Below, piece after piece: positions 38,902 through 47,967 of a DNA stretch of 64,000 nucleotides (position 1 is its first letter; every line of letters begins with the position of its first letter). Made by a program: the position numbers and the translations under genes. Below the pieces are notes generated by a model. The model worked only from the letters and a program-made list of their open reading frames with translations, had not been told where the DNA came from and did no database searches. The DNA is taken from the IMG/VR virus record IMGVR_UViG_3300031221_000001, positions 1 to 64,000 of that record, one strand, 5' to 3'. Origin of the DNA: a virus.

Positions 38902-39867
38902 ATGGAAGAATTTAATGTTATAAAGCAAAACCTTCAAAGAAAATCTCAAATACTCAAGTCATTTGGATACGAAGATCCTGACACTATTGAAAAAGGAAAG
39001 GCTGCGAATGAGGGAGAAGAAAGAGAGTGGAATGGCAAAAAGTATAAGAAGACTGGAGGCAAGTGGATTCCAGTAACAGGAGATAAGAAAGGCAAAAGTG
39101 ATGACGGTAAAGGCGACAAGTCTGCTAAAGACGATCAGAAGAAGATAAAAAAACCTGTACAATCAGGAGAGCCTGGAGAAGTGAGCAATCACGAAATCGC
39201 TCAGATGTCTTATATGAAAAAAGTGATGGATGAGAGTCCAGAAAGAGCTTATGAAATTTACCAAGAATTGTCACCAGAAGCACAATCAAAGATTCCTCAA
39301 GATGTAGTAAACAAGATTGTTGAATCTGGAATGAGTGAAGGAGAAGATCCTGCAGCAAAAGTGTTTGACGACGACAATAAAGGCAGTGAGCAGTCATTCA
39401 AGTATTCAGACGATATGAACAGCTTCAGAGAGTCGGTTCGTCGAATGAGAAAGATATATAATACGTTGACAGATGCGCTCGAAGACGAAGTTGTATTAGA
39501 GCAGTTAGGATACGATAAAGAAAGCGCTCAAGAAAAAATTGGTAATATCTACAAGTGGATGGACGGTGCTAGAGAGCACAAAAAACAGTTAGAGAGCAAC
39601 AAAAAACAGTTAGAGAGCAACAAAAAACAGTTAGAGAGCAACAAAAAACAGTTAGAGAGCAACAAAGTGAGCACTCCTGCTGAAGCAGCTAAAAGGTACG
39701 ATGAGCTGAGACAGTCAATAGGACAGTCGATGCTTGAAGAGTTTACGAGTGAAGGAAACAGCGCTGAAGACGTAGATTGGTCATCGTTTGAAGATGAAAT
39801 GAACGACAGAATTGCAGACATGTTAGGTGAAGAAGGAATGGAGTTGTATGAAAAAAACTTCGAATAA
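38902..39867 (+). CDS. head-module protein with KTGGKW module and heptad repeats, 321 aa
   Basis: Residues 35-60 contain EWNGKKYKKTGGKWIPVTG, a short module seen in several phage virion proteins. A Lys/Asp/Gly-rich linker and a helical domain follow. Residues 227-254 are four exact KKQLESN heptads forming a coiled coil. The C-terminus is acidic and helical. It may be a scaffold or internal head protein by location. The exact DNA repeat suggests copy-number variation. Confidence 0.6.
   Translation: MEEFNVIKQNLQRKSQILKSFGYEDPDTIEKGKAANEGEEREWNGKKYKKTGGKWIPVTGDKKGKSDDGKGDKSAKDDQKKIKKPVQSGEPGEVSNHEIAQMSYMKKVMDESPERAYEIYQELSPEAQSKIPQDVVNKIVESGMSEGEDPAAKVFDDDNKGSEQSFKYSDDMNSFRESVRRMRKIYNTLTDALEDEVVLEQLGYDKESAQEKIGNIYKWMDGAREHKKQLESNKKQLESNKKQLESNKKQLESNKVSTPAEAAKRYDELRQSIGQSMLEEFTSEGNSAEDVDWSSFEDEMNDRIADMLGEEGMELYEKNFE
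39580..39663 (+). repeat. four perfect 21-base tandem repeats
   Basis: The unit AAAAAACAGTTAGAGAGCAA-C is repeated at 39580, 39601, 39622 and 39643 without a mismatch. It codes for the heptad KKQLESN in frame, so any gain or loss keeps the reading frame. Confidence 0.95.
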
Positions 39868-40292
39868 TGCTGAAACAGCAAATTATACAGAGCAACATCT
39901 TTAAAGGATTTAAGGCAGAGATAAATTCTGCCGTTGGAGTGGTATTTGACAAATCTAACAAGATCCTAATAGGCCTATCAAATGACGACGATGATAGAAA
40001 TGGAAAGTGGTGCTTTTTAGGAGGAGGAGTCGACGAAGGAGAAAGTCCTTTACAAGCAGCAATAAGAGAGGTTTATGAAGAAGGAGGTGTCTCAGTTACG
40101 CCATTAGCGATATCAATGATCGTACATCCGTCAAAACCTACAGTAGGATTTTTTGTATTGAAATGCGATACAGATATGCCAGAAATGGTTAAGAACGAAG
40201 AGTTTGACGAAATGAAGTGGATTGAGGTGTCTAAGATACCAGAAACAATGCTTCCGTTGAACTTAGAAATATTGAAAATGATAGGTAAATAA
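39867..40292 (+). CDS. Nudix hydrolase
   Basis: The Nudix box is complete: G53-x5-E59-x7-R67-E68-V-Y-E71-E72-x-G-V (GGVDEGESPLQAAIREVYEE). The length of 141 aa is typical. The enzyme hydrolyses a nucleoside diphosphate linked to another group, with Mg2+ held by the REVYEE glutamates. Substrates such as mutagenic dNTPs, ADP-ribose or capped RNA cannot be told apart from sequence. It is overlapped by genes on both sides inside the head module. With the macro-domain protein it could belong to ADP-ribose/NAD metabolism. Confidence 0.88.
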   Translation: MLKQQIIQSNIFKGFKAEINSAVGVVFDKSNKILIGLSNDDDDRNGKWCFLGGGVDEGESPLQAAIREVYEEGGVSVTPLAISMIVHPSKPTVGFFVLKCDTDMPEMVKNEEFDEMKWIEVSKIPETMLPLNLEILKMIGK

Positions 40293-41257
40293 TGATATTT
40301 ACGCCTCAACAGATCGTAGAAATATTACAAATCGTTGACAGATACACTTTAACGTTTGTAGCACATCACGTAAGTCCAGACATTTTATCAGATCAAGACA
40401 AAGAAGTGTTACGTTCAAGTGGTATCGACTTGACAGGAATTCCTATTGACAGATCTAACGTCACTCAGGCATTCAAGTTTGGAATTTTAAGCACAACACT
40501 TCAAGATCCTACAGTCAGGTCTATGAGCTATCAACAATTTAAGTCGTACCTGAGTAGTGGAAAAATGTTTAGCTTAAATCCGCTAGAACTTTCTGCATTA
40601 AACAATTTACAGTATCAAACATATAGAGATGTATCAAAACTGTCAGGGAAGGTCAAGGATGACATTACAGACACGCTAGTTCATGCAGACAGAAAGAATC
40701 ATACAGTCAAACATTCCAAGACAGTAACAGATGCTGCAAGAAGAGCTGTTGAAAACAGAAAAGGCGTTGCAGATATTGTATCGACAATAGGACGAAAAAC
40801 CGAAAAGTGGGATAAGGATTTAGGAAGAATAGCAGACTTCACATTACATACAGCATTCGATGAGGGACGCGCTATGGGATACGTTAAGGAGGGAGGAGAC
40901 CATGCGATCGTATATAAAGACGTGTACCCAGGAGCATGTCCTCACTGCATAAGAGCATTTTTAAAAGGAGGAGCAGGTAGCGAACCTAAACTATTCAAAG
41001 TTAGTGAGCTTAGAGCTAACGGAACCAATGTTGGAAAAAAGGTTGGTGACTGGCTTCCAGTAATAGGACCTCATCATCCATGGTGCAGGTGTACTTTAAT
41101 GGACACTCCTAGAGGATTTACAGTAGCAGACTACAATGCAGGCAAATGGTATTGGAATGGCAAGGACTTTGAAAGAGATATGAGTAAGTTCGAAAGAAAA
41201 GTAAATAGAAACAGTAAAGTAAACGTAACCGTAAACAGCAAAACTACACAAATATGA
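40292..41257 (+). CDS. phage head morphogenesis protein (Mu gpF / SPP1 gp7-like)
   Basis: The C-terminal third has the family motif with metal-binding residues: GACPHCIRAF, then IGPHHPWCRCTLMDTPRGF, so Cys-x2-Cys and His-x2-Cys-x-Cys. It follows a helical region with HTAFDEGRAMGYVKEGG. The length of 321 aa fits. In Mu and SPP1 these minor head proteins are needed for capsid assembly or DNA ejection. It follows the Nudix gene by a one-base overlap. Confidence 0.82.
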   Translation: MIFTPQQIVEILQIVDRYTLTFVAHHVSPDILSDQDKEVLRSSGIDLTGIPIDRSNVTQAFKFGILSTTLQDPTVRSMSYQQFKSYLSSGKMFSLNPLELSALNNLQYQTYRDVSKLSGKVKDDITDTLVHADRKNHTVKHSKTVTDAARRAVENRKGVADIVSTIGRKTEKWDKDLGRIADFTLHTAFDEGRAMGYVKEGGDHAIVYKDVYPGACPHCIRAFLKGGAGSEPKLFKVSELRANGTNVGKKVGDWLPVIGPHHPWCRCTLMDTPRGFTVADYNAGKWYWNGKDFERDMSKFERKVNRNSKVNVTVNSKTTQI

Positions 41258-41463
41258 AAAGAGTGTTAATAGCAATTAAAGAATGGTGGAACAGAAACAA
41301 AATCTTGAAGCAAGAGAATCAAATTCTCAAGAACAAGTTAGTGCAAAGAGATCGTCAACTGATAATGGCATCAATCAACTACTCATCGGTTAAGGATCAA
41401 CTCTCTGAAGCACAGCAAGAGCTGATTGTGAAAGAATTACATATTGCATTGTTAAAAAAATAA
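41254..41463 (+). CDS. small coiled-coil protein, 69 aa
   Basis: An almost continuous amphipathic helix with a basic start (KRVLIAIKEWWNRNKILKQE) and Gln/Glu-rich centre, predicted to form a coiled coil. It overlaps the minor head gene by four bases. The role is unknown. Confidence 0.5.
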   Translation: MKRVLIAIKEWWNRNKILKQENQILKNKLVQRDRQLIMASINYSSVKDQLSEAQQELIVKELHIALLKK

Positions 41464-41481
41464 ACTTTTAGGACAGTTAGG

Positions 41482-41513
41482 TTGGTGACTTGTGTATGAA
41501 ATAGGTATATTTG
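41482..41513 (+). promoter_or_regulatory. host-type promoter before the protease/capsid genes
   Basis: TTG (41482-41484), 21 bases, TATATTTG (41506-41513): a good Bacteroidota -33/-7 promoter. It lacks the AAAGATA arm, so it may belong to a different expression class than the dyad promoters. Confidence 0.6.
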
Positions 41514-41545
41514 TAACCAATAAGAACAGTTTAATAAACTTAAAG

Positions 41546-41833
41546 ATGAAAACGATAATCTTAAAATCAGCAGACAACTCAATCAAATCAGAAGTCAAAG
41601 TAGATATTTTTGCAACCACTGCAGAATTGCAAGTTCCAGGATTCGATACTAGATTTACTGGAATGGAAATTGTAGACGATGAAGCTGCAATTGTGGCAGG
41701 AATTAATGTGAGAAACATTGAATACAACTGGCAATCTCTAGTTGCTCTTGCTCAAGAAAACAACCTATCATTATTTGTAATAGATCTCAATGGATCTGAA
41801 AGTGGTCCGGTAGAAGTTGTGGAAGCTCCATAG
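41546..41833 (+). CDS. hypothetical protein, 95 aa
   Basis: The start at 41546 follows the promoter at 41482-41513. A beta-rich, acidic protein (KSEVKVDIFATTAELQVPGF, LFVIDLNGSESGPVEVVE). No family was recognised. It lies just before the membrane protein and protease genes, so it may be a small head component. Confidence 0.5.
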   Translation: MKTIILKSADNSIKSEVKVDIFATTAELQVPGFDTRFTGMEIVDDEAAIVAGINVRNIEYNWQSLVALAQENNLSLFVIDLNGSESGPVEVVEAP

Positions 41834-41835
41834 CA

Positions 41836-42621
41836 ATGCGTGATCGCAAAATGAATAGTAATCGAAAAATTGAAAGTATGTTTACTGGATTTTGGGGCAC
41901 AGTTAAAACACTAAAGCCCTCTCACATATTTATTGTTGTTTTATTAGGTCTATTAGCATATACTTTAATTAATGGAGGATTTAACTACTTAACTGAACAA
42001 TCGAAAAACAAGCTGAAACAAGAGCTTGCTACTGAAATTGTACAGCTACAAGAAGAAAATCGGAGAATTAAAGACTCAATAACTAGAGACAGGCAGATAA
42101 GAGAACAAAATCAAAGTAGAATTAATGTAGATAAGATTTACGAGTTGATGGACGAGATTGAAAGAAACATTCCGTCAGCAAACAGTATTTCAATATACTA
42201 CATTCACGATTCAGGTGGTGTGCCTAAAAGTGGTGTACCACTTAAAGCAACTGTCCTTTATGAAAAAAGAGACAAAGAGGTTCCTTCATTAAAAAAATAC
42301 TGGAAATCAGAGCCTATACCAGAAGGATTTTTCTACTACAACAAATTTATATATGATTACAGAGAAAAATACGTCTCAGACGTAACTCAAGAAAAGAAAA
42401 TTTACGTAGAAGAAACGATTGAATTATTGTCGAGATATAAGACTAAAGCTATGTACGGAGTGTTTATAGAACAAAGCACTGCAGGAACGTATTACTTGAA
42501 TTTCGGATTTCCTAAAACAGATCCGTTTGAAGAGGATAGATACATAAAATATCGAGTGTTAGAATACGCAAAAAGAATCAGGCCGTTACTTCAAGTAGCA
42601 GAGGCTTCAATACTAAATTAA
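41836..42621 (+). CDS. membrane-anchored coiled-coil protein, 261 aa
   Basis: A membrane helix at about residues 30-48 (SHIFIVVLLGLLAYTLI) is followed by a coiled coil (50-95). Then comes a globular domain with a GAF/PAS-like pattern: SANSISIYYIHDSGGVPKSG, EPIPEGFFYYN and KAMYGVFIEQSTAGTYYLN. Its position inside the head module is odd for a membrane protein; it may act at the host envelope late in infection. Confidence 0.55.
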   Translation: MRDRKMNSNRKIESMFTGFWGTVKTLKPSHIFIVVLLGLLAYTLINGGFNYLTEQSKNKLKQELATEIVQLQEENRRIKDSITRDRQIREQNQSRINVDKIYELMDEIERNIPSANSISIYYIHDSGGVPKSGVPLKATVLYEKRDKEVPSLKKYWKSEPIPEGFFYYNKFIYDYREKYVSDVTQEKKIYVEETIELLSRYKTKAMYGVFIEQSTAGTYYLNFGFPKTDPFEEDRYIKYRVLEYAKRIRPLLQVAEASILN

Positions 42622-42622
42622 G

Positions 42623-44191
42623 ATGAACAGTCAATTTAACACAGTCCTTTCAATCGAATTAATCAAGGCTAAGTCTAGTGGCGGCAAGTCTGTGATGAAG
42701 ATGAAAGGAATTGCATCCACTCCCTCATTAGATAGTGACGGAGAGTACTTAGATCCGAAAGGGTTCGAAGTTGAATACTTTTTGAAGTACGGATTTATGA
42801 ATTGGAATCATCAAACCAACAGTGATCCTTTATCTGTAGTAGGAAAGCCTTTATCAGCAAAGGTGAATCGAAATGGAGATTTTGAAATAGAGTTTGAGCT
42901 GTTTGAGAAGAGCGCAAAAGCTATTCAAATTTACGAGCTACAAAAGATTCTTGAAAATCAAGGAATGTCTCTAGGACTATCAATTGAAGGTAAGGTAATA
43001 GAGAGAAATCCAAAAGACAACAGGATAGTAACTAAGGCTCAAATAACAGCATGTGCAATAACTCCTAACCCAAAGAACCAAGATACAGTCACTTCGATCA
43101 TAAAAGGTCAAGGATTTAACAAACTTTCTGCATACGACGAAATGTCAGAGGAGGAAAGAGAAAAGGCATTGATGGCCGGAAGTAGTAGTGGATCTGCACT
43201 GTCTAAGGAATCTCTCAATGGGAGTGTTAAAGAAATTGAGAAAAAAACTTTTAGTAAAGCCAAGTTCTTTGATAAAGTTTTCAGAAAGTTACCCTCGATT
43301 TCTATAAGAGGTGCACAAAAGATGTACGAATTAACTTACAAAATTGAAAAATCATTAATTATGTCAGAAGAGAATAAACAAAAAGAAGGGTTCGTGTCTG
43401 AAGAGGCTATTCAGAAAGCACTTGAAATATTAGAGCTCCAAGAACCTGAGGCGAAACAAACGCCAGAAGGAACTGAAATGCCAGCAGCACAACAATCGCA
43501 AGAGTCTGCTGACCAAGAAGAAGAGGTTTCTGTTAAAGAGTCTAAACAAGAACACGCTCAATCTTCAGCTACTGAAGAAGAAGAGACTGAAGAAGAAGAG
43601 ACTGAAGAAGAAGATGTAGATCATAGAGACGCTGCTTTAGTAAAGGCAAGATTGACAATTGAAGAATTGTCAAAAGCGCTAGAAGTAAAGACGCCGTCAA
43701 AGAAAGATCCAGAGCCAGAGATTCAAAAGTCAATTGAAACAGAAACTCCTACACAGTCAGACAACGTATTGTTGAAAGGAATTGGTGAACTTCTAAAAGG
43801 TGAAATTAGTGGATTCAAGTCAGAAATTGATAAGAAGTTTCAAGCAGTTGGAACATTGACTAAGTCGATGACAGACCAAAACGCTGAACTTTTTAAAAGA
43901 ATCACTAACCTAGAGAAAGAGCCTCAGGGAAGAAAAAGCATAACCACACAATCGTATGTGGAAAAAAGCTTTGGAGACGGTGACATAAAAAAAGGAGCAC
44001 AAGAAGATCAGTTAAGCATCTCTCGACACAAAAGACAAATTTGTGATTTATTGACTAAGTCAATTACAGGAGATGAAGGAATTACTGATCAGAGAACTGC
44101 TAGTGAGATCATGGCTTTTGAACAAGCAGGTCACGTAAGTAAGGGCTTAATTCAAAAAGCAAAAGATTTAGGGTACGCACTAACCAAATAA
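42623..44191 (+). CDS. prohead protease fused to a scaffold-like region
   Basis: Residues 1-150 match phage prohead serine proteases: MKGIASTPSLDSDGEYL, catalytic His63 in NWNHQTNSDP and Ser120 in MSLGLSIEGKV. Residues 230-520 are long, acidic and coiled (EEEETEEEETEEED), typical of a scaffolding domain removed during maturation. Such protease-scaffold fusions let the protease ride into the procapsid and cleave itself free. It is followed by the major capsid gene. Confidence 0.85.
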   Translation: MNSQFNTVLSIELIKAKSSGGKSVMKMKGIASTPSLDSDGEYLDPKGFEVEYFLKYGFMNWNHQTNSDPLSVVGKPLSAKVNRNGDFEIEFELFEKSAKAIQIYELQKILENQGMSLGLSIEGKVIERNPKDNRIVTKAQITACAITPNPKNQDTVTSIIKGQGFNKLSAYDEMSEEEREKALMAGSSSGSALSKESLNGSVKEIEKKTFSKAKFFDKVFRKLPSISIRGAQKMYELTYKIEKSLIMSEENKQKEGFVSEEAIQKALEILELQEPEAKQTPEGTEMPAAQQSQESADQEEEVSVKESKQEHAQSSATEEEETEEEETEEEDVDHRDAALVKARLTIEELSKALEVKTPSKKDPEPEIQKSIETETPTQSDNVLLKGIGELLKGEISGFKSEIDKKFQAVGTLTKSMTDQNAELFKRITNLEKEPQGRKSITTQSYVEKSFGDGDIKKGAQEDQLSISRHKRQICDLLTKSITGDEGITDQRTASEIMAFEQAGHVSKGLIQKAKDLGYALTK

Positions 44192-44273
44192 GAGTACCTT
44201 TATCAAAAATATTAAAGACTGTATAAATTAACTGAATGATTGGAAGCAAAAACTTTAATAAAACAAATTACCA

Positions 44274-45800
44274 ATGGAAAACATGTCAGTAAATCTTGCA
44301 GACTATCAGCACGGTTCTGGTTTTGGTGATTCAGCAATGAATCAAGCTAACCTAAGCACTGAACAACTTAGTGAGTTAAACAAAGCACTTGAAGCAGGAC
44401 AACTGCAAGGTGGTGATTTAACTGGAGATCAGTCAAGTGGTGGAGCACTAAAAACAGAAAGCCTCGAAAGCTCTTTAAAACTTATCACCTTCAAAGAAAG
44501 TGATATTCGTTTTTGGAAACGCTTTCCTAAAAGTGCTGCATTCAACACAGTTGAAGAGTATAATCAATTAACTAGCTACGGTACCGATCGTGGAGGATTC
44601 AACAACGAAGGCGAACTGCCCGAAGAAGAAGACTCTAATTACATACGTAAGGCTGAGCACGTCAAGTACTTAGGCGTAACGAAGTCTGTGACTCACCAAA
44701 TGCAGTTAGTGAACACTAACATCGGATCTGTTATTCAGAGAGAGACTACAAACGGAATTATGTGGATCTTGAGAAAAGCAGACAGAGCCTTATTTCACGG
44801 AGACTCAGAGGTCGTAGGTCAAGAGTGGAATGGTCTATATGCACAGCATATGAACAACGATCAGTACGCAAACCTAGACGAGTATATGGACTCTGATTTA
44901 GTGATCGACTTACGTGGCAAGACACTAAAACAAACCGATCTTGAGAGAGGGTCTCAAACACTATTGAACAAATTTGCACAAGCAGACTTGTTAGTGGCTC
45001 CTCCAGTTGTACTTTCTGATTTCGCTACAGGATTTTATGACAAGCAACGTGTTATGCTTGGAGGTGGTGCGAACAACACCAACACAACTTCTGGACAGCA
45101 CATGAGCAACTTCCAGTCTATGTACGGGAAGATAGAGTTTGAATACGATATTTTCGCTGCAAAATCTCCAGCAAAGCTTCCAAGTGCAAACGCAACATCG
45201 CCAAAAGCACCTAGTGCACCTACTGCTGACGGAACAGCTCCAGCAACAGTAATTACTTCAGATGGATCAAGTAAGTTTGCTGATGGGAAAGGAGATTACT
45301 TCTATGGAGTAGCTGCAATGAACAGATATGGTGAATCAGCAATCGCTCAAATTGGAGGCACTGTAACAGTTGCAAACAATGACGACTCAGTCGATCTCAA
45401 ATTTGCTGCAACAGCAGGTCCTTATCAACCAAACGCTTACATCATATTTAGATCAAAAGTCAATCCAGGAACAGCATTTGCTAACACACCAATGTCTCCT
45501 ATCATAGTAATTCCAGCGACAGGAAACGACGTTAAGAGAGGATCTCTTGCTAACGGAGTTGATGGTGGAGCTGCAGGTATCGTAAGAGATAGAAACAGAT
45601 ACCTTCCAGGAACACAAGACAGTTTACTATTGCAAGCAGACACTGACGTGATTGAATTTAAACAATTGGCACCTTTAATGAAAATGCCACTTGCTAAGTT
45701 GAGTCCAGCCGATAGATTTATGGTACTATTGTATGGTACTCCTATCGTGTACGCACCAAGTAAAATGGTCAGATATATAAATATTGGTAGAGAATTTTAA
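44274..45800 (+). CDS. major capsid protein
   Basis: 508 aa. The N-terminal 60 residues are polar and probably a cleavable delta domain. The core includes ITFKESDIRFWKRFPKSAAF, EYNQLTSYGTDRGGFNNEGE, YLGVTKSVTHQMQLVN and RKADRALFHGDSEV, consistent with an HK97-fold capsid protein of large myoviruses. The C-terminus contains a beta insertion (APTADGTAPATVITSDGSSK) like an Ig/fibronectin surface domain. It lies between protease and terminator with a long leader containing AAAGACTGTATAA. Confidence 0.85.
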   Translation: MENMSVNLADYQHGSGFGDSAMNQANLSTEQLSELNKALEAGQLQGGDLTGDQSSGGALKTESLESSLKLITFKESDIRFWKRFPKSAAFNTVEEYNQLTSYGTDRGGFNNEGELPEEEDSNYIRKAEHVKYLGVTKSVTHQMQLVNTNIGSVIQRETTNGIMWILRKADRALFHGDSEVVGQEWNGLYAQHMNNDQYANLDEYMDSDLVIDLRGKTLKQTDLERGSQTLLNKFAQADLLVAPPVVLSDFATGFYDKQRVMLGGGANNTNTTSGQHMSNFQSMYGKIEFEYDIFAAKSPAKLPSANATSPKAPSAPTADGTAPATVITSDGSSKFADGKGDYFYGVAAMNRYGESAIAQIGGTVTVANNDDSVDLKFAATAGPYQPNAYIIFRSKVNPGTAFANTPMSPIIVIPATGNDVKRGSLANGVDGGAAGIVRDRNRYLPGTQDSLLLQADTDVIEFKQLAPLMKMPLAKLSPADRFMVLLYGTPIVYAPSKMVRYINIGREF

Positions 45801-45819
45801 TCGCCAATCAACACTATTC

Positions 45820-45848
45820 AAAACCCGATCTAAAATAGATCGGGTTTT
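45820..45848 (+). terminator. intrinsic terminator after the capsid gene
   Basis: AAAACCCGATCTA (45820-45832), loop AAA, TAGATCGGGTTTT (45836-45848). A perfect 13-base stem with A-run and T-run, so it can work in both directions. Confidence 0.92.
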
Positions 45849-45864
45849 ATTGTTTAATTTTATG

Positions 45865-45872
45865 TATATTTA
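45865..45872 (+). promoter_or_regulatory. possible -7 box TATATTTA
   Basis: It lies directly behind the capsid terminator and 24 bases before the ATG at 45897. No well-placed TTG was found. The leader AAAAACTGTAAAC precedes the start codon. Confidence 0.4.
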
Positions 45873-45896
45873 GATCTAACTTAAAAACTGTAAACA

Positions 45897-46340
45897 ATGG
45901 CATTTATTAAATCCAACAAGATTGATGAAAGAGCAAAATCAAGAAGCACACCCTTCGGACAAATTAGCTTTGACGAGAAAGGTGTAGCTGAAGTAGAGCA
46001 GTCAGTAGCTGATCACTTATGTAAAATCTCTCCATCATTAACACTAGTGTCAGATCAAGGATCGAGCACACCAGAAACAGACACACCAGAAACAGACACA
46101 CCAGAAACAGACATCGCTTCAACTCCAAAAGTTGAAAACGCTATCCAAGAATCTGTAGAAGAGGAAAGCAAAGATCAGTTAGATGAGGTACGTCAATCAT
46201 TAGATCACAAATCTATGTCTGAAATTCGTCAAATTCTTAAAGACGCAGGAATAGAAGAGGAGGAGTTTGAAAAAGAAGAATTTAAAGGTAAAGAAGGAAA
46301 GCCTGCCTTAATCGAATTTGTAATCCAGAAATTGCACTAA
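45897..46340 (+). CDS. head-completion-region protein with SAP/HeH-like end, 147 aa
   Basis: A basic N-terminus, a central acidic linker with three exact PETDT repeats, and a C-terminal helix-extended loop-helix segment (KSMSEIRQILKDAGIEEEEF ... KEGKPALIEFVIQKL). Similar SAP/HeH-like ends occur in proteins encoded next to capsid genes. It is probably a neck or head-tail joining accessory. Confidence 0.55.
   Translation: MAFIKSNKIDERAKSRSTPFGQISFDEKGVAEVEQSVADHLCKISPSLTLVSDQGSSTPETDTPETDTPETDIASTPKVENAIQESVEEESKDQLDEVRQSLDHKSMSEIRQILKDAGIEEEEFEKEEFKGKEGKPALIEFVIQKLH
46068..46112 (+). repeat. three perfect 15-base tandem repeats
   Basis: ACACCAGAAACAGAC repeated at 46068, 46083 and 46098, coding TPETD in frame within the acidic linker. 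Confidence 0.93.
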
Positions 46341-46351
46341 GAACAAATTTA

Positions 46352-47134
46352 ATGGCTACATTAAAATATCTAGTTCGGTCAAATAAAAACGATTCGTTAA
46401 TTTCACCAAGTGAATTGACGAATCGTTATTTCTTTGGCATACCAATCATTGATCAAGGAGGCAATGTAATGAGTGAGGAGTCTCTTAACTTTTACATTCA
46501 GTCTGCAACTAAGTCTATCGAAGGACTGATCAATTCAAAGTTAAAAAAACAAGTGATTGAAGAGTCACTAAGTTATCACATAAATGACTATAAGAGTTGG
46601 GGATTTATACCAACTAGCTTTCCTGTAATAAAAGCACATTCATTGACAGGATTTATAGGCAACGTTCAGCAAATAGAATTTCCACCAGAATGGCTGTCTG
46701 CAAAGAGAACCACTGACGAAGGAGGATATCATAGAGCGATTTATCTAATACCTACGACTGGTGCTGCAAAAAGTAATAGTGTAGTGTATAGCGGAATTTC
46801 TCCACAATTAGGATGGTTTGGTCAAAAAACGGTACCTAATTATTGGACAATAAAATACTGTACATCGTTTGAAAATGTACCAGAAGATATCATCGACGCT
46901 GTAGGAAAGCTCGCTGCAATTAACGTGTTTCACCAGTTAGGAGACATAATTTTAGGTGCAGGTATCGCCTCACAATCAATAGGGATTGATGGACTCAGTC
47001 AAAGCATTTCAACAACATCATCAGCAACAAATGCTGGGTACGGTGCTAGAATAACTGGATACTTGACGGATCTAAAACAAGCTAAGGTCGATCTAAAAGA
47101 GAAGTACGACGGAATAGTTTTCGGAGTGCTGTAA
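46352..47134 (+). CDS. head-tail connector (adaptor) protein, 260 aa
   Basis: The N-terminus NDSLISPSELTNRYFFGIPI and QSATKSIEGLINSKLKKQVI resemble gp6-like head-tail adaptors. The rest is beta-rich with a helical end. Position directly behind the capsid gene and ahead of tail-completion genes supports the call, but sequence similarity is weak. Confidence 0.55.
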   Translation: MATLKYLVRSNKNDSLISPSELTNRYFFGIPIIDQGGNVMSEESLNFYIQSATKSIEGLINSKLKKQVIEESLSYHINDYKSWGFIPTSFPVIKAHSLTGFIGNVQQIEFPPEWLSAKRTTDEGGYHRAIYLIPTTGAAKSNSVVYSGISPQLGWFGQKTVPNYWTIKYCTSFENVPEDIIDAVGKLAAINVFHQLGDIILGAGIASQSIGIDGLSQSISTTSSATNAGYGARITGYLTDLKQAKVDLKEKYDGIVFGVL

Positions 47135-47145
47135 AAAATTACAAC

Positions 47146-47964
47146 ATGGACAATCTATCAGGAAACAGCTATATTCAAGCCACTCCAGTCAACACACAAG
47201 GAAAGGCTAGAGTCGATCTAGCTAAGAGCGATTTTGATGCAATTATCTGGCAGAAAGGATATGACGTGTTGCTGGATAGAGCAATTAAGTGTCCTTGTAG
47301 AAATGTTGCTGACAATCAAGGATTGTCAGACTGCAAGAATTGTGGAGGTAGTGGATGGTGCTTTATCAATAGAAAGGCCACTAGGATGGTTCTTCAGTCA
47401 ATGAACAAAGACACACAGTTTAAGGAGTGGAGCATGGAAAGATTAGGCACCACTAGAATTTCTTGTTTAAACGAAGAAAGAATATCCTACATGGATAGAA
47501 TTACTGTGACAAGTGCGACAGTGACCACATCACAAACAGTTCACTTTAAAGAGCATAGTGACGGTGTATTTAGAGCAGCGATTATATATCCGATAAAGAA
47601 ATTAATTTATAGCTTCCTATTTAAAGGATCACAAACACCCTTATTCAGAGCAGTAGAAGGAACGGATTTCGATATTGTAGATGGGAATTGGATTGAGTTA
47701 AAAAGTCAGCACAATCAAGATCATCCTACAATGTCTTTGAGATATGAACACAATCCGATGTATCACATACTAGATACAAATAGAGATGTAATGACAAGTA
47801 AAAAGTCTATCTCAGGCAAAAATGTCAAGAACAACTATCCTGTCTCAGGAATAGCAAAACTAGCTCATTACGTGTTAGATGAACAAAGCTTCAATGGAGA
47901 TTTTTTACTCGACAATAGCTTTGAGGAAAATTGCAAAGATAAATATACAGACAAACAGTGCTAA
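47146..47964 (+). CDS. neck/head-closure protein with a zinc-ribbon-like knuckle, 272 aa
   Basis: Residues 44-68 contain CPCRNVADNQGLSDC-KNC, a four-cysteine knuckle. The remainder is beta-rich (TVTSATVTTSQTVHFKEHSD, TDFDIVDGNWIELKSQHNQD). Its placement between adaptor and tail-completion genes suggests a head-closure role. Similar Cys knuckles occur in neck proteins of large Bacteroidota phages as far as I recall. Confidence 0.5.
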   Translation: MDNLSGNSYIQATPVNTQGKARVDLAKSDFDAIIWQKGYDVLLDRAIKCPCRNVADNQGLSDCKNCGGSGWCFINRKATRMVLQSMNKDTQFKEWSMERLGTTRISCLNEERISYMDRITVTSATVTTSQTVHFKEHSDGVFRAAIIYPIKKLIYSFLFKGSQTPLFRAVEGTDFDIVDGNWIELKSQHNQDHPTMSLRYEHNPMYHILDTNRDVMTSKKSISGKNVKNNYPVSGIAKLAHYVLDEQSFNGDFLLDNSFEENCKDKYTDKQC

Positions 47965-47967
47965 TAA

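Noticed and set aside
39580-39663. A short array of 21-base repeats that might suggest CRISPR
   Set aside because: The copies are contiguous with no spacers and code for in-frame heptads. No CRISPR array or cas gene was seen anywhere in the window.
39549-39881. A minus-strand frame with repeated LLLSNCF units
   Set aside because: It mirrors the KKQLESN tandem repeat of the + strand gene and has no start context or independent support.
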